Shown piece by piece: positions 37,229 through 37,379 of a stretch of DNA of 37,379 nucleotides. The position numbers were made by a program, and so were the translations under genes. The DNA comes from Helicobacter heilmannii. Its GTDB lineage: Bacteria > Campylobacterota > Campylobacteria > Campylobacterales > Helicobacteraceae. The DNA is taken from positions 93,362 to 130,740 of the forward strand of contig NZ_CDMK01000002.1 of the NCBI RefSeq assembly GCF_001283065.1. Reading direction: 5' to 3'. Position 1 is the first letter of the stretch. Every line of letters begins with the position of its first letter. A model generated the notes under the pieces. That model did not search any database, was not told where the DNA came from, and saw only the letters and a list, made by a program, of their open reading frames with translations.

Positions 37229-37379
37229 TTAGTTTCCGCAATTAGGACCAGAACAAGACGCTCCTAAAGTCGCACTTGCATTCGGGTCTTGGTAAGTTTG
37301 GGCGTTCGCGTTTTGCGTTTGCACGCTCTGTCCGGCCTGGTTGTGGAAGTAGTTGTTGGCTATGCTGCTAGGTGCTATC
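37229..37379 (-). CDS. 3' end of an unrecognised gene (partial)
   Basis: The minus strand from the window edge reads an open frame of about 49 codons ending at TAA (37231-37229): IAPSSIANNYFHNQAGQSVQ, then TQNANAQTYQDPNASATLG and ASCSGPNCGN. The C-terminus is polar, Asn/Gln/Ala-rich and has two cysteines spaced CSGPNC. It does not end in an aromatic residue, so it is not a Hop barrel end. The gap to the giant protein's start is 45 bases with a ribosome site and no evident promoter, so the two genes may share a transcript. I do not recognise a family. Confidence 0.6.
   Translation of the reverse strand, partial: IAPSSIANNYFHNQAGQSVQTQNANAQTYQDPNASATLGASCSGPNCGN

Overview
The window looks like chromosome from a gastric, non-pylori Helicobacter (H. 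felis / H. heilmannii / H. suis type). The evidence is protein content and gene order: an epsilonproteobacterial frdCAB fumarate reductase, HtrA with the H. pylori catalytic numbering (H116, D147, S221), a crdA-crdB-czcB-czcA copper-efflux operon divergent from fumC, a DUF115/Maf motility protein, and an outer membrane protein with a Hop-family beta-barrel. Base composition is clearly more GC-rich than H. pylori. Species assignment is inference.

Layout. 1-1407 (minus): a drug-efflux MFS transporter running off the left edge, preceded by a small membrane protein. 1489-7735 (plus): sppA, a small membrane protein, a rocE-like amino acid permease, htrA and a DUF115/Maf-type protein. 7919-9416 (minus): rnpB (RNase P RNA), then 12 nt later rsmH, then an overlapping FtsL-like small protein. 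9449-10646: two decayed, divergent genes, an HxlR-type regulator and a zinc-type quinone oxidoreductase/alcohol dehydrogenase. 10660-15202 (minus): a tight run tpiA-lpxD-kgtP-clsC-like. 15312-18880 (plus): frdCAB, sharing a 109-bp divergent promoter region with tpiA. 19103-24701 (minus): the copper-efflux operon. 24798-26189 (plus): fumC. 26597-29350: a damaged stretch in which the serine transporter gene sdaC is cut by an IS200/IS605-type element carrying a twice-frameshifted tnpB, followed by a decayed DUF262 (GmrS/ParB-like) gene. 29392-37183 (minus): one gene of nearly 7.8 kb for a Hop-barrel outer membrane protein with a passenger of about 2,400 residues. 37229-37379 (minus): the 3' end of an unrecognised gene just upstream of it.

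How the genes relate. fumC and frdCAB make up the malate-fumarate-succinate segment of the reductive branch used for fumarate respiration, and kgtP imports 2-oxoglutarate. lpxD and the cls-like gene serve lipid A and phospholipid synthesis. htrA, sppA and the giant outer membrane protein belong to the envelope. The copper operon would export Cu from periplasm and cytoplasm.

I did not find a clearly new multi-gene system. The most notable item is the giant Hop-barrel protein: its passenger has no cysteine, and its signal peptide is split by a one-base frameshift between two A4 tracts. Next are rnpB placed directly in front of rsmH, the TTTGCTA palindrome over the tpiA -10 box with a half-site at the frdC -10 box, the sdaC/tnpB/DUF262 scar, and a nested palindrome between two convergent genes at 7880-7923. 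No tRNA, 16S/23S/5S rRNA or CRISPR array was seen.
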